This document shows positions 26,411-34,643 of a stretch of 64,000 nt of DNA, one piece after another. Origin of the DNA: Glycomyces tenuis DSM 44171 (GTDB taxonomy: Bacteria > Actinomycetota > Actinomycetes > Mycobacteriales > Micromonosporaceae); NCBI RefSeq assembly GCF_000427885.1, contig NZ_ATYW01000016.1:62135-126134 (forward strand), read 5' to 3'. The translations under genes were made by a program, and so were the position numbers. The stretch's first letter is position 1, and every line of letters begins with the position of its first letter. The notes under the pieces were generated by a model, which saw only the letters and a program-made list of their open reading frames with translations, was not told the DNA's origin and made no database searches.

Positions 26411-27106
26411 TCAGCGCGCGAACCTGGCCGCGATCTCCAGAGCGGTCTCGGTCGCCTTCCCGCTGGTGAGCATGGTGCGCGGCGCGGCGGCCGTTCCGTA
26501 CTGGTCCTCCAGGGCCGTCTCGGTGAGCCGGCCGCGGACGACGTCGGCGGCTTCGGCGATGTCGCCCCATTCGTCGAGGATCACCTGCGCCAGCCCCACC
26601 GGCAGCTCCCCCGCCTCGAGCGCGCGGGCCATGGTCTCGTCCATGACGACCACGGCCCGGTGCATCATCTTGAGCAGCACGGTCGCGGTCTCGGCGGTGA
26701 CCTCGTCCAGGGCCGCCAGCGCGGGCCCGAACGGCCCCGGCTCGGCCCGCGGCGCTCGCGGGCGCACCTGCGGGCTCGGGTCGACGTCGTAACCGGCGTC
26801 CCTGAGCTCCTGGTCGGTGTGCTGGAGGGTCTCGACGGCGAGGGCGAGGGCGGGTCCGAGCGTCTTGAGGATCGCCGCGCGCTCGCCGAGCGACCGCTCG
26901 AGACCGGCCGCCTCGTCTTCCAGGCTCGCGGCCGCTTCGCGCACGCGCTCGTGGTCGCCGCCGCTCCAGTGGGCGTCGGTGTCGTCGACGTGCGAGCGGT
27001 AGCGCTCTCGGCCAGACGACAGCTCGCCCGCGGCTCCTTCGAGCTCGTCGCCGCAGGACTCGAACTCGGCCGGGTCGGCGTCCAGTACCTCTTGATAGCT
27101 CGGCAT
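26411..27106 (-). CDS. WXG-like helical protein, putative type VII secretion-related
   Basis: 231 residues, almost all helix. The first 100 residues look like a WXG100-type hairpin: heptad-rich helices flank a turn with HWSGGDHERV (a W-x-G motif). Residues about 125-145 form a Pro/Arg/Ala-rich linker and the rest is helical without a recognisable toxin fold. ATG at 27106 has GGAGAG upstream. It is the last gene of a tight three-gene unit (11-base gap to the one before). The name WXG-like rests on the motif and helix pattern, not on a firm family match. Confidence 0.55.
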   Translation of the reverse strand: MPSYQEVLDADPAEFESCGDELEGAAGELSSGRERYRSHVDDTDAHWSGGDHERVREAAASLEDEAAGLERSLGERAAILKTLGPALALAVETLQHTDQELRDAGYDVDPSPQVRPRAPRAEPGPFGPALAALDEVTAETATVLLKMMHRAVVVMDETMARALEAGELPVGLAQVILDEWGDIAEAADVVRGRLTETALEDQYGTAAAPRTMLTSGKATETALEIAARFAR

Positions 27107-27117
27107 GTCTCTCCGGT

Positions 27118-27429
27118 CTACGAAGGCGGGTCGATGCGGTCGAATTCGGCGGCGGCGGCCTCGTCGCCGCTCTCGCGGGCCTCGACGGCCCTGAGGATCA
27201 GCTCGGCCTGGTCGGTGAGGCGCTCGCCGAGGCCGGTGACGGACAGCCGGTACTCCTCGGCGATGTCGACGAGTCCGCTCGCGGAGGCGAAGCCGGGGTT
27301 GGCGTCGGCGGCGCGCCGAGTGGCCTCGGCGATCCGGTCGGGGATGCGGTCGGTGTCGTCGGGGAGGGCCTGGATGCGACGGGCGGCGGCGCGGACCTCG
27401 TCGGCATGGAACTCGTTCGTCTCGCTCAT
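27118..27429 (-). CDS. Small helical protein, ESX/EspC-like candidate
   Basis: 103 residues. The sequence starts MSETNEFHADEVRAAARRI and is built of two long amphipathic helices with a small turn (NPGFASASGLVDIAEEY), resembling actinobacterial WXG100-size secretion partners of the EspC or excreted virulence factor type. It lacks an exact W-x-G. The start codon overlaps the preceding gene's stop by four bases (ATGA), so translation is coupled. It probably pairs with the product of the next gene. Confidence 0.55.
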   Translation of the reverse strand: MSETNEFHADEVRAAARRIQALPDDTDRIPDRIAEATRRAADANPGFASASGLVDIAEEYRLSVTGLGERLTDQAELILRAVEARESGDEAAAAEFDRIDPPS

Positions 27430-28445
27430 TGAGAGCCTCCAGAGCTCGGGGCGGCGCTCGCCTGCGCGGATAGTATCGCGGCGGCGACCTCGGCGGCGAG
27501 ACCGTCGCGGCCCGCCGGCTCGAACAGCTTGTTCCTGAGGAAGACGATCTCGCTGAGGCGCCCGTGCCGGTCGACGCCGACGCGGCACACGCCCGTGTCG
27601 GAGAGCTTCTCGACGCTGGTGGGCTCCAGGACGGCCGGGTCGTAGGCGCTGGTGACGCCGAAACGGCGGTTGAACTCCTCGCCGCCCGCGGCCCGTTCGC
27701 GTTCGGCGATGTTCCAGGCAGAGATGACCGCCTCGGCGACGCTCCTGCCGCCTTTGCGTTCGACCCCGGAGCGGAGTTCGAGATGGCGCAGCTCGCCGGT
27801 GAACCCGAGCGTGACCGAGGCCAGGTGCTCGGCGTCGGAGCCGGTGAATTCGCTTTCGGCCATGGCCGAGCGCATCTCGCGGTACCTGCGGTCGAGTTCG
27901 GTCAGCTCCGAGCCGAGCTTGGTGATCTCGGGGTCGCCGTCGATGGGGCCCTCGCCGCCGGGCTGCGGGACGGCCTCGGGCCGGGGGGCCGGTTCGGGCG
28001 GCGGGACGGCGGCGCCGGGCCGGGGATGCTCGATCAGGCTGGTGAGGGTGGCCGCCTCGGCGACGATCTGCTCGGCGTTGGTCCGCACGTGGGGGTACAT
28101 CTTCGCGAGCTCCCGGATCACCAGGTGCTGCGCGGTGCGCATCTGCTGGACGCTCAGTTCCGAGCGGCGGTCCTCCCCGGCGACGAGGGACCGCAGGACG
28201 CGCTTGACGCCGCCGCCGTACTGCGGGTGGCGCTCGGCGACGCGCCTGACGAGGCGGTCGACGTCGTCTTTGAGGAACACGCCGCCGAAGTGGTGGGAGA
28301 CCAGCACCGAGAACACCGTGTTGACCAGGCCGTAGTAGGCGGCGTGCTGCTCGGCGGGCAGCGCCCGGTAGGCGGTGCGGTCGTGCCTGGAACCGGTGAG
28401 GATGTAGGACACGAGCGAACTGGCACCGGGAACGGCGTCGGTCAT
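27426..28445 (-). CDS. Protein with two tandem YbaB/EbfC-like domains
   Basis: 339 residues in three parts. Residues 1-135 are helical with no known family. After a Pro-rich linker (about 140-165), residues 175-250 resemble a YbaB/EbfC nucleoid-associated fold: a coiled helix, then strand segments VTLGFTGELRHLEL and a helix beginning SVAEAVISAWNIAE. Residues 265-335 repeat the layout (VCRVGVDRHGRLSEIVFL, then LAAEVAAAILSAQ). YbaB-like proteins accompany WXG-type genes in many actinobacterial secretion loci. It is first in the three-gene unit; a -10-like TAGCAT (28506-28511, minus) lies upstream. Confidence 0.6.
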   Translation of the reverse strand: MTDAVPGASSLVSYILTGSRHDRTAYRALPAEQHAAYYGLVNTVFSVLVSHHFGGVFLKDDVDRLVRRVAERHPQYGGGVKRVLRSLVAGEDRRSELSVQQMRTAQHLVIRELAKMYPHVRTNAEQIVAEAATLTSLIEHPRPGAAVPPPEPAPRPEAVPQPGGEGPIDGDPEITKLGSELTELDRRYREMRSAMAESEFTGSDAEHLASVTLGFTGELRHLELRSGVERKGGRSVAEAVISAWNIAERERAAGGEEFNRRFGVTSAYDPAVLEPTSVEKLSDTGVCRVGVDRHGRLSEIVFLRNKLFEPAGRDGLAAEVAAAILSAQASAAPSSGGSQ

Positions 28446-28660
28446 GGTCGCCCATCTGGTCTCGACTGGTGTGCTGACCGCCGTTCTCGCGCGGCGGTGG
28501 AGCTCATGCTACACAGGGCCGTCCTCCCGCCGGCATGTCGATCACGGGGCCGAGCCGGAACGCGGCCGGATCATCCACAGTGCTCGACGATTTCGGACCG
28601 GCCGGGGCGATGCCGCGGCGGAGGCCGGAGCGGGCCGCGGCCCGATCCACTGGAGTCGCC

Positions 28661-28691
28661 GAGGCTCCCGCCGCTGCGCGGCGGGAGCCTC
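28661..28691. terminator. Terminator hairpin of the peptide-transport operon
   Basis: A perfect 13-bp stem (GAGGCTCCCGCCG with its complement) and CTGCG loop lies 17 bases past the dppF stop on the minus strand. The rest of 28446-28707 holds only the promoter of the YbaB-like gene. Confidence 0.8.
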
Positions 28692-28707
28692 TTCCGTGTG
28701 TCCGCGG

Positions 28708-29748
28708 CTATTTCACGGCGTGCGTGACGTCCCGTTCCTCGGCGTAGAAGCAGGCCGTCGGATGGGTGCCCTTGTCTCCCACGTCCAGGCCGGGGACCTC
28801 CTCGGCGCACTTCTCGGTGGCCTTCCAGCAGCGGGTGCGGAAGCGGCAGCCCGAGGGCGGGTTGATCGGCGAGGGCACGTCCCCCTGGAGGACGATCTCC
28901 TCGCGGTGGCCGCGCAGATCCGGGTCCGGCACGGGCACCGCCGACAGCAGCGCCTGCGTGTACGGGTGCCGCGGGTGGTCGTAGATCTCCGCACTGGTGC
29001 CGTGCTCGACCACCTTGCCCAGGTACATGACCGCGACCTCGTCGGCGATGTGCCGCACCACCGACAGGTCGTGGGCGATGAACACATAGGCCAGGCCGAG
29101 CTCCTCCTGGAGCCGCTCGAGCAGGTTGATCACCTGCCCCTGGATCGACACGTCCAGGGCGCTCACCGGCTCGTCGCACACCAGCACCTGCGGCCGGAGC
29201 GCCAGGGCCCGGGCGATCCCGATCCGCTGGCGCTGGCCGCCGGAGAACTGGTGCGGGTAGCGGTTGACGTGGTCGGGGCTGAGCCCGACCATGTCGAGCA
29301 GCTCCTTGACCTCCTTGGCCCGCTTGTCGCGCGGAATGACGTCCGTGTGGATCTCGAACGGCTCCCCGACGATGTCGCCGACGGTCATGCGCGGGTTCAA
29401 GGAGGTGTACGGGTCCTGGAACACCAACTGGATGTCCCGCCGCACCGGCCGGATCCGCCTCGACGACAGGTTCCCGATCTCCTTGCCCAGCACCTTGATC
29501 GAGCCCGAGGTCGGCGGCTCCAGGCCCACCAGGAGCTTCGCGAGCGTCGACTTGCCGCAGCCGGACTCGCCGACGACGCCGAGCGTCTTGCCCGCGTAGA
29601 GCTTCAGGTCGACGCCGTCGACGGCCTGCACGTGCCCGACGGTCCGCTTGACGACGATGCCGCGCTGCACCGGGAAGTGCTTGACCACCCCGGTCGCCTC
29701 GAGCACCGGTTCGGGCGCGGCGTCCGCCTGTCCCAGCTCAGCGTTCAT
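28708..29748 (-). CDS. Oligopeptide/dipeptide ABC transporter, ATPase 2 (DppF/OppF type)
   Basis: 346 residues with one ABC domain: Walker A GESGCGKSTLAKLL, signature FSGGQRQRIGIARAL, Walker B VLVCDEPVSALD, switch His in IAHDLSV. The C-terminal oligo_HPY extension (HPYTQALLSAVP, then CRFRTRCW) marks the DppD/F-OppD/F family. It energises peptide import together with DppD at the permease pair. Its start overlaps the DppD stop by 11 bases. Last gene of the operon. Confidence 0.95.
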   Translation of the reverse strand: MNAELGQADAAPEPVLEATGVVKHFPVQRGIVVKRTVGHVQAVDGVDLKLYAGKTLGVVGESGCGKSTLAKLLVGLEPPTSGSIKVLGKEIGNLSSRRIRPVRRDIQLVFQDPYTSLNPRMTVGDIVGEPFEIHTDVIPRDKRAKEVKELLDMVGLSPDHVNRYPHQFSGGQRQRIGIARALALRPQVLVCDEPVSALDVSIQGQVINLLERLQEELGLAYVFIAHDLSVVRHIADEVAVMYLGKVVEHGTSAEIYDHPRHPYTQALLSAVPVPDPDLRGHREEIVLQGDVPSPINPPSGCRFRTRCWKATEKCAEEVPGLDVGDKGTHPTACFYAEERDVTHAVK

Positions 29749-30778
29749 CCCTGTAGACCTCCTTGGCGAAGTGGCAGAGGGCCCGATGGTCTTCGGCGAC
29801 CTCCTCGTACGGCGGCGCCTCGGTCGAGCACTTCTCGGGGTCGGCCGCCCAGCAGCGCGGGTGGAACGGGCAGCCGCTCGGCAGGGACGCCGGGTTCGGC
29901 GGCAGACCGGGGATCACCTCCAGTTCCCGGCCGACGGTGTCGACGCGCGGGATGGCCCGCAGCAGCGCCTTCGTGTACGGATGGGCAGGGCGCTTGAAGG
30001 CGTCGTGGATGCTCGCCCGCTCGACGACCTCCCCGGCGTACATGACCGCGACCTCGTCGGCGACGTCGGCGACCACGCCCAGGTCGTGCGTGATGAGGAT
30101 GAGCCCCATGTGGCGGTCGTCCTGGATCTGCTTGAGCAGGCGCATGATCTGGGCCTGCACGGTGACGTCGAGCGCGGTGGTCGGCTCGTCGGCGATGAGG
30201 ACCTCCGGATCGAGTGCGAGCGCCATGGCGATCATGACCCGCTGGCGCATGCCGCCGGAGAACTGGTGCGGGTAGTGCCCCACGCGGTTCTTCGCGTCCG
30301 GGATGCCGACCAGGTCGAGCAGCTCGATCGCCCGCTTCCTGGCGTCGGCCCGGCTCGTGCCGCGGTGGACCCGGTACAGCTCCCCGATCTGGAAGCCGAC
30401 CGACCACAGGGGGTTGAGCGCCGACAGGGCGTCCTGGAACACGATCGCGATGTGGTTGCCCCGCACGGTCCTGCGGGTCTCCTCGCCCTGCTTGAGCAGG
30501 TCGACGCCGTGCAGGCGCACCTCGCCGCCCGTCACGTAGCCCGGCGGCGTGTCGAGAATGCCCATGATCGCCTGCGAGGTCACCGACTTGCCCGAGCCGG
30601 ACTCGCCGACGACGGCCAGCGTGCGGCCCCGCTCCAGCGTGAAGGACGCGCCGCGCACGGCCGGGATGCGCTTGCCGCGCACCCGGAATTCGACCCTGAG
30701 GTCGTCCACTTCGAGCAGCGGAGCGTTCAAGTCGGCGCCGGGCAGCGTGTCGCCCACGACGCGTACGTTCTCTGCCAC
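29738..30778 (-). CDS. Oligopeptide/dipeptide ABC transporter, ATPase 1 (DppD/OppD type)
   Basis: 346 residues. Walker [17 protein letters not shown], signature [15 protein letters not shown], Walker [14 protein letters not shown], switch His in ITHDLGVV, and the family's C-terminal [12 protein letters not shown] and CPFHPRCW region, whose cysteines bind a [4Fe-4S] cluster in some members. GTG at 30778 is preferred over earlier in-frame codons because GAGG lies upstream and the normal N-terminus results. It forms a heterodimer with the next gene's product. Confidence 0.95.
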   Translation of the reverse strand: MAENVRVVGDTLPGADLNAPLLEVDDLRVEFRVRGKRIPAVRGASFTLERGRTLAVVGESGSGKSVTSQAIMGILDTPPGYVTGGEVRLHGVDLLKQGEETRRTVRGNHIAIVFQDALSALNPLWSVGFQIGELYRVHRGTSRADARKRAIELLDLVGIPDAKNRVGHYPHQFSGGMRQRVMIAMALALDPEVLIADEPTTALDVTVQAQIMRLLKQIQDDRHMGLILITHDLGVVADVADEVAVMYAGEVVERASIHDAFKRPAHPYTKALLRAIPRVDTVGRELEVIPGLPPNPASLPSGCPFHPRCWAADPEKCSTEAPPYEEVAEDHRALCHFAKEVYRDER

Positions 30779-30783
30779 TGGTC

Positions 30784-31707
30784 TCACCTCAGTTTCGGGT
30801 CGAGCGCGTCGCGCAGGGCGTCGCCGAAGGTGGCGAACGCGAACACGGTCAGGATCAGCAGCACGAGCGGGATGCCGAACAGGTAGATGTACCCGCCGCC
30901 GGCCCATTGCGTGCCGTTGGACAGCAGCACGCCCCAGCTGGTGGCGGGCGGCTGCACGCCGATGCCGAGCACCGCCAGCGCCGCCTCGGCGACGATGACC
31001 GAACCGAGGCTGGTCGGCACGATCGCGGTGATCGGCACGATCGCGTTCGGCAGGACGTGCTTGAACATGATCCGGCGGTCCCTGGCGCCGAGGCAGCGGG
31101 CGGCGGTGACGTAGTCGAGGTTCTTGGTCTCGATCGTCGCCGCGCGTGCGTAGCGGCAGAACTCCATCCAGCCGAACAGGGTCAGCGCCAGGGCCGCCGG
31201 GCCGACGGTCTCGAGCAGGTTGCCCGAGGAGCCGCGTCCGCGGAACAGGCTCAGCAGCAGGATGGCGCCCATCATCAGCGGGATGACGATGAAGACGTCG
31301 AGCGCGCGGGAGATGATCGCGTCCACCCAGCGGCCGAAGTAGCCGGCGAGGATGCCGAGGGTCATGCCGATCAGCACCGACAGGATGATGACGGTGAGCG
31401 CCAGCGTGATCGTGGGCCTGGTGCCGTGGACGATCGTGGCCGCGAAGTCGCAGCCGAAGCCGTCGGTGCCGAGCGGGTGCTCCCCGGTGAACCAGGTGTC
31501 CGGCCGCAGCCTGGCGTCGCGGCCGAGGCAGCGGGTCGGGTCCTTGTCGGTGAACAGCCCCGGGAACGCCGCCATCGTGAACACGAACAGCATGATCAGT
31601 GTCGCGAAGATGACGTCCGGCCGACGCGCCATGGTGCGGAAGGCGTCCTTCCACAGCGACGCCTGCGGGACTTCGCTCTGGGCGGTGGGCGCTGTCAACT
31701 CAGTCAT
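30784..31707 (-). CDS. Oligopeptide/dipeptide ABC transporter, permease 2 (DppC/OppC type)
   Basis: 307 residues with about six membrane helices. It has the extracellular segment GEHPLGTDGFGCDF typical of OppC/DppC and the ATPase-coupling loop AARCLGARDRRIMFKHVLPNA (EAA motif region). The start overlaps the upstream permease stop by eight bases. With DppB it forms the membrane channel. Confidence 0.95.
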   Translation of the reverse strand: MTELTAPTAQSEVPQASLWKDAFRTMARRPDVIFATLIMLFVFTMAAFPGLFTDKDPTRCLGRDARLRPDTWFTGEHPLGTDGFGCDFAATIVHGTRPTITLALTVIILSVLIGMTLGILAGYFGRWVDAIISRALDVFIVIPLMMGAILLLSLFRGRGSSGNLLETVGPAALALTLFGWMEFCRYARAATIETKNLDYVTAARCLGARDRRIMFKHVLPNAIVPITAIVPTSLGSVIVAEAALAVLGIGVQPPATSWGVLLSNGTQWAGGGYIYLFGIPLVLLILTVFAFATFGDALRDALDPKLR

Positions 31708-32710
31708 ATCGGATCCTCGGGTCGAGAACGGCGTACAGGAGGTCGACGACGAGCGTCACCAGGACCACGACGACCGCTGTGACGGTCAGGCCCACGATGA
31801 CCAGGTTCGTCTCCTGTCTCTGCACCGCCTGGAAGATCATGCGGCCCATCCCCGGGATGCCCATCACCCCTTCGGTGAGGACGGCGCCGGAGAGCGCGAA
31901 GGCGAAGGTGTAGCCGACCCCGGTCACGATCGGGATCATCGAGTTGCGCACCACATGGACGACGGTGATGCGCGACTTCTTGAGGCCCTTGGCCCTGGCG
32001 GTCCGCACGAAGTCGGAGCCGATGTTCTCCAGCTGGCTGGCCCGCACCAGGCGGGTGAGGGTGGCCAGTCCGACCGTGCCGACGATGATCCCGGGGATGA
32101 TGATCGTCGTCCATGGATAGTCGGGGTTGTAGTTGGGTCTGAACAACTGCCCCATGAACGACTCGGTCCCCCATATGTCCCTGGCCCAGTTGGTGAGCGG
32201 GACGGCCATGATGTAGACGTAGGCCAGGAGGATCAGGAACACCGGGATCGAGTCGATCAGGATGGTCGTGCCCCGGACCGTGTGGTCGATCAGTCCCCCG
32301 CGGTGGCGCGCCGCCCAGGTGCCCAGGAGCATCGCCAGGACGACGAGGGTGATCGTCGAGAAGATGAACAGCCGCAGCGTGTTGGGGATGTAGATCGACA
32401 AGAGCTCGCCGACATCGCGGTTGCCCTGGAGCGTGGTCCCGAAGTCGCCGGCGGCGTAGTTCTGGAGCCGTTCGACGAAGGGGACCAGGCAGGGGTCGCC
32501 GGGCCGCTCGTAGCAGTTGTTGTCGAGGCCGTAGAGGCGTTCGACCTGCGCGAGCATGGCCGGGTCGGGCGTGCGCTCGCCGCCGAAGAACAGCAGCGCC
32601 GGGTTGCCGCGGATCTGGACGGACAGCGCCGTCAGGTAGTGCAGCAGGAACAGTGTGATGAACAGTGTCAGCAGCGCCTGGAGCAGTCGTCGAATGACGT
32701 AGCGTCCCAT
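31700..32710 (-). CDS. Oligopeptide/dipeptide ABC transporter, permease 1 (DppB/OppB type)
   Basis: 336 residues. It starts MGRYVIRRLLQALLTLFI, the hallmark N-terminal helix of OppB/DppB, with five further helices and the coupling loop RTARAKGLKKSRITVVHVV. ATG at 32710 has GGAAAA upstream; a longer in-frame start is rejected. A large periplasmic loop (about residues 35-100) with two cysteines precedes the second helix. A hairpin separates it from the substrate-binding-protein gene. Confidence 0.95.
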   Translation of the reverse strand: MGRYVIRRLLQALLTLFITLFLLHYLTALSVQIRGNPALLFFGGERTPDPAMLAQVERLYGLDNNCYERPGDPCLVPFVERLQNYAAGDFGTTLQGNRDVGELLSIYIPNTLRLFIFSTITLVVLAMLLGTWAARHRGGLIDHTVRGTTILIDSIPVFLILLAYVYIMAVPLTNWARDIWGTESFMGQLFRPNYNPDYPWTTIIIPGIIVGTVGLATLTRLVRASQLENIGSDFVRTARAKGLKKSRITVVHVVRNSMIPIVTGVGYTFAFALSGAVLTEGVMGIPGMGRMIFQAVQRQETNLVIVGLTVTAVVVVLVTLVVDLLYAVLDPRIRYD

Positions 32711-32728
32711 GGTTTTCCGTTCTAGAGG

Positions 32729-32757
32729 CCGCGGGCGGGTCAAAGACCCGCCCGCGG
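32729..32757. terminator. Intra-operon hairpin between binding protein and permease genes
   Basis: A perfect 13-bp stem (CCGCGGGCGGGTC with its complement) and AAA loop sits between the binding-protein stop (32771) and dppB. Such hairpins often lower permease relative to binding-protein expression by partial termination or 3'-end protection of the upstream message. Confidence 0.7.
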
Positions 32758-32770
32758 TTCGCTCGGTTCG

Positions 32771-34438
32771 CTACTCGTTGATGACGATGTCGCGCAGTTC
32801 CGCGTCACCGCCGGGGCCGGCGTAGATCGGGTTGACGATCACGTTGCTGACCCGCTCGCTGTAGAAGAAGTTCACCTTGTCCTCGAACACCGGGGCGCTC
32901 GGGAAGTCCTCGGCCAGGATGGCCTCGGCCTCGGCGTAGATCTCGACGGCCTCTTCCAGGCTCGCGGCGGCACCGGCCTCGGCGATCTTGGCGTTGTACT
33001 CCTCGTTCTCGAAGCCGTAGTCGTTCGTGGCGGCGCCGCCGCCGTAGATCGGCTCCAGGTAGTTCTCGTTCAGGTTGTAGTCGGGGCTCCAGCCAGAGCG
33101 GAAGGGACCCTCGACGGTGTGGCCCTCGCGGGCGAGCAGGAAGTCGCCCCACTCCATCGACACCAGTTCGTACTCGATACCCAGGGACTCGCTGATCGAG
33201 TCACCGATGGCGCGGAAGATGTCGAGGTTGTCGCTGGCGTCGTTGACCCACAGCTCCAGCTTCTGGCCCTCGGGCCAGCCGCCGGCCTCCTCGATCAGGC
33301 GCTGGGCCTCCTCGGGGTTGTGCGTGCAGTACTCGCCGCAGATGCCGGTGCCGCCGCCGAGGATGGACTCGGGCACCCAGCTCGTGGCCGGCACGAAGCG
33401 GTCGGCGCCGACCACGTTGATGACGCCTTCGCGGTCGATCGCCATCGAGATGGCCCGGCGGATGTTCACGTCGTCGTAAGGCTCGGCGTACATCGGGAAG
33501 CCGAGGACCGTGAGACTCGGGTCGGGGCCGGTGATGCGGCGCTCCGCCAGTTCGGGGTCGTTGACGGCCTGCTCGTAGTCGGCCGCGGTCGGGCGGCAGA
33601 CGTCGATGTCGCCGGTCATGAAGTCGGCCCAGCAGTCGTCGCCCTCGAGGTAGACGTGCCATTCGACGGCGTCGATCGAGGGGGCGTGCTCACCCTGGTA
33701 GCCGTCCCAGGCGACGGCGGTGCCACCGCTCTCGAGGTTGTACTCCTCTTCGAACATGAACGGCCCGTTGCCGATCGGCTTCTTCTCGCAGGCTTCGGTG
33801 TCCTCGAGGCATTCCTCGGCGACGGGGAAGAACGCCTCGTAGCCGAGCATGGTCGAGAAGGCGGCGAACGGCGCCTTGAGCTGCACCTGGATGGTGTACT
33901 CGTCGACGGCCGTCACACCGGACAGCTCCGTGGTCTCGACCTCGGGGAACTCGGGCACCTCGGGGTCGGCCCACTCCTCCTCGGGGAGGGGATCGGGGTT
34001 CATCTCGTCGTAACCCTCGAAGGTGGCGAAGAAGTAGTTCAGCCGCAGCGCGTTCGGACCGTAGGCCGTCCGGTTCCACGAGCGCATGAAGGCCTCGGCG
34101 TTGACCGGCTCATCGTTGTGGAAGGTCAGGCCTTCCTTGATCTTGATGGTCCAGGTCGTGTTGTCCTCGGTCGAGATCTCCTCGGCGACCAGGTTCTCGG
34201 GCTCGCCGGTCTCGGCGTTGTAGTAGACCAGGCCCTCGTAGACGTTCTTCATGATGCGGAAGCCCTCGGATTCACCTGAGCCGCCGGGTATCAGGCTGAA
34301 CACCTCGCCGATCTGCATGTTGAGGGTTCCGCCGCCGCCGTCGCCCTCGCCGTCGAGATCGCTTTCATCGCCCGCGCAGGCGGACAACGCGAGTACGGCG
34401 GCTGCCGATGTGGCCACCGCGAGTTTCATTCGTCTCAC
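32771..34438 (-). CDS. Peptide ABC transporter substrate-binding lipoprotein
   Basis: 555 residues, SBP family 5. A short signal (VRRMKLAVATS, hydrophobic run, LALSAC) puts the lipid-anchored Cys at residue 21, followed by an acidic/Gly-rich tether. Family landmarks are NVYEGLVYYNAETGEPENLVAE near residue 65, LRLNYFFATFEGY and the RRAISMAIDRE motif near residue 345. GTG at 34438 has GGAG six bases upstream and is preferred over the internal ATG at 34429. It binds peptides (or another oligomer) outside the cell for DppBCDF. First gene of the operon. Confidence 0.93.
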   Translation of the reverse strand: MRRMKLAVATSAAAVLALSACAGDESDLDGEGDGGGGTLNMQIGEVFSLIPGGSGESEGFRIMKNVYEGLVYYNAETGEPENLVAEEISTEDNTTWTIKIKEGLTFHNDEPVNAEAFMRSWNRTAYGPNALRLNYFFATFEGYDEMNPDPLPEEEWADPEVPEFPEVETTELSGVTAVDEYTIQVQLKAPFAAFSTMLGYEAFFPVAEECLEDTEACEKKPIGNGPFMFEEEYNLESGGTAVAWDGYQGEHAPSIDAVEWHVYLEGDDCWADFMTGDIDVCRPTAADYEQAVNDPELAERRITGPDPSLTVLGFPMYAEPYDDVNIRRAISMAIDREGVINVVGADRFVPATSWVPESILGGGTGICGEYCTHNPEEAQRLIEEAGGWPEGQKLELWVNDASDNLDIFRAIGDSISESLGIEYELVSMEWGDFLLAREGHTVEGPFRSGWSPDYNLNENYLEPIYGGGAATNDYGFENEEYNAKIAEAGAAASLEEAVEIYAEAEAILAEDFPSAPVFEDKVNFFYSERVSNVIVNPIYAGPGGDAELRDIVINE

Positions 34439-34565
34439 AGGTCGCTCCAGGGATGTGAGTAGAGTCGTGGGATGACTCACACCATGACGCACAACACCGC
34501 GAAATGAAAGAGTGCGTTGTGAAATCGTTACCCACTGGAACACCACTGGAGACCTTGAGGTGACG

Positions 34566-34600
34566 AACTTAAGTTTGTATACCTGTAAAAACTCAAACTT
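34566..34600. promoter_or_regulatory. A+T-rich operator-like region before the peptide-transport operon
   Basis: AACTTAAGTT (34566-34575) is a perfect palindrome, and AAGTTTG (34571-34577) with CAAACTT (34594-34600) forms a wider inverted repeat around TATACC. The region is much richer in A+T than its surroundings and lies about 130-160 bases before the operon start. It probably holds the promoter and a regulator site. Confidence 0.45.
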
Positions 34601-34643
34601 CTGTTACTTGTGATATCAGAGTGACAAGAAGGAACCCAAGTGT

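Noticed and set aside
28708-34438. Mobile element carrying the peptide-transport operon
   Set aside because: No transposase, integrase, target duplication or terminal repeats flank the operon; composition matches the surroundings apart from the promoter.
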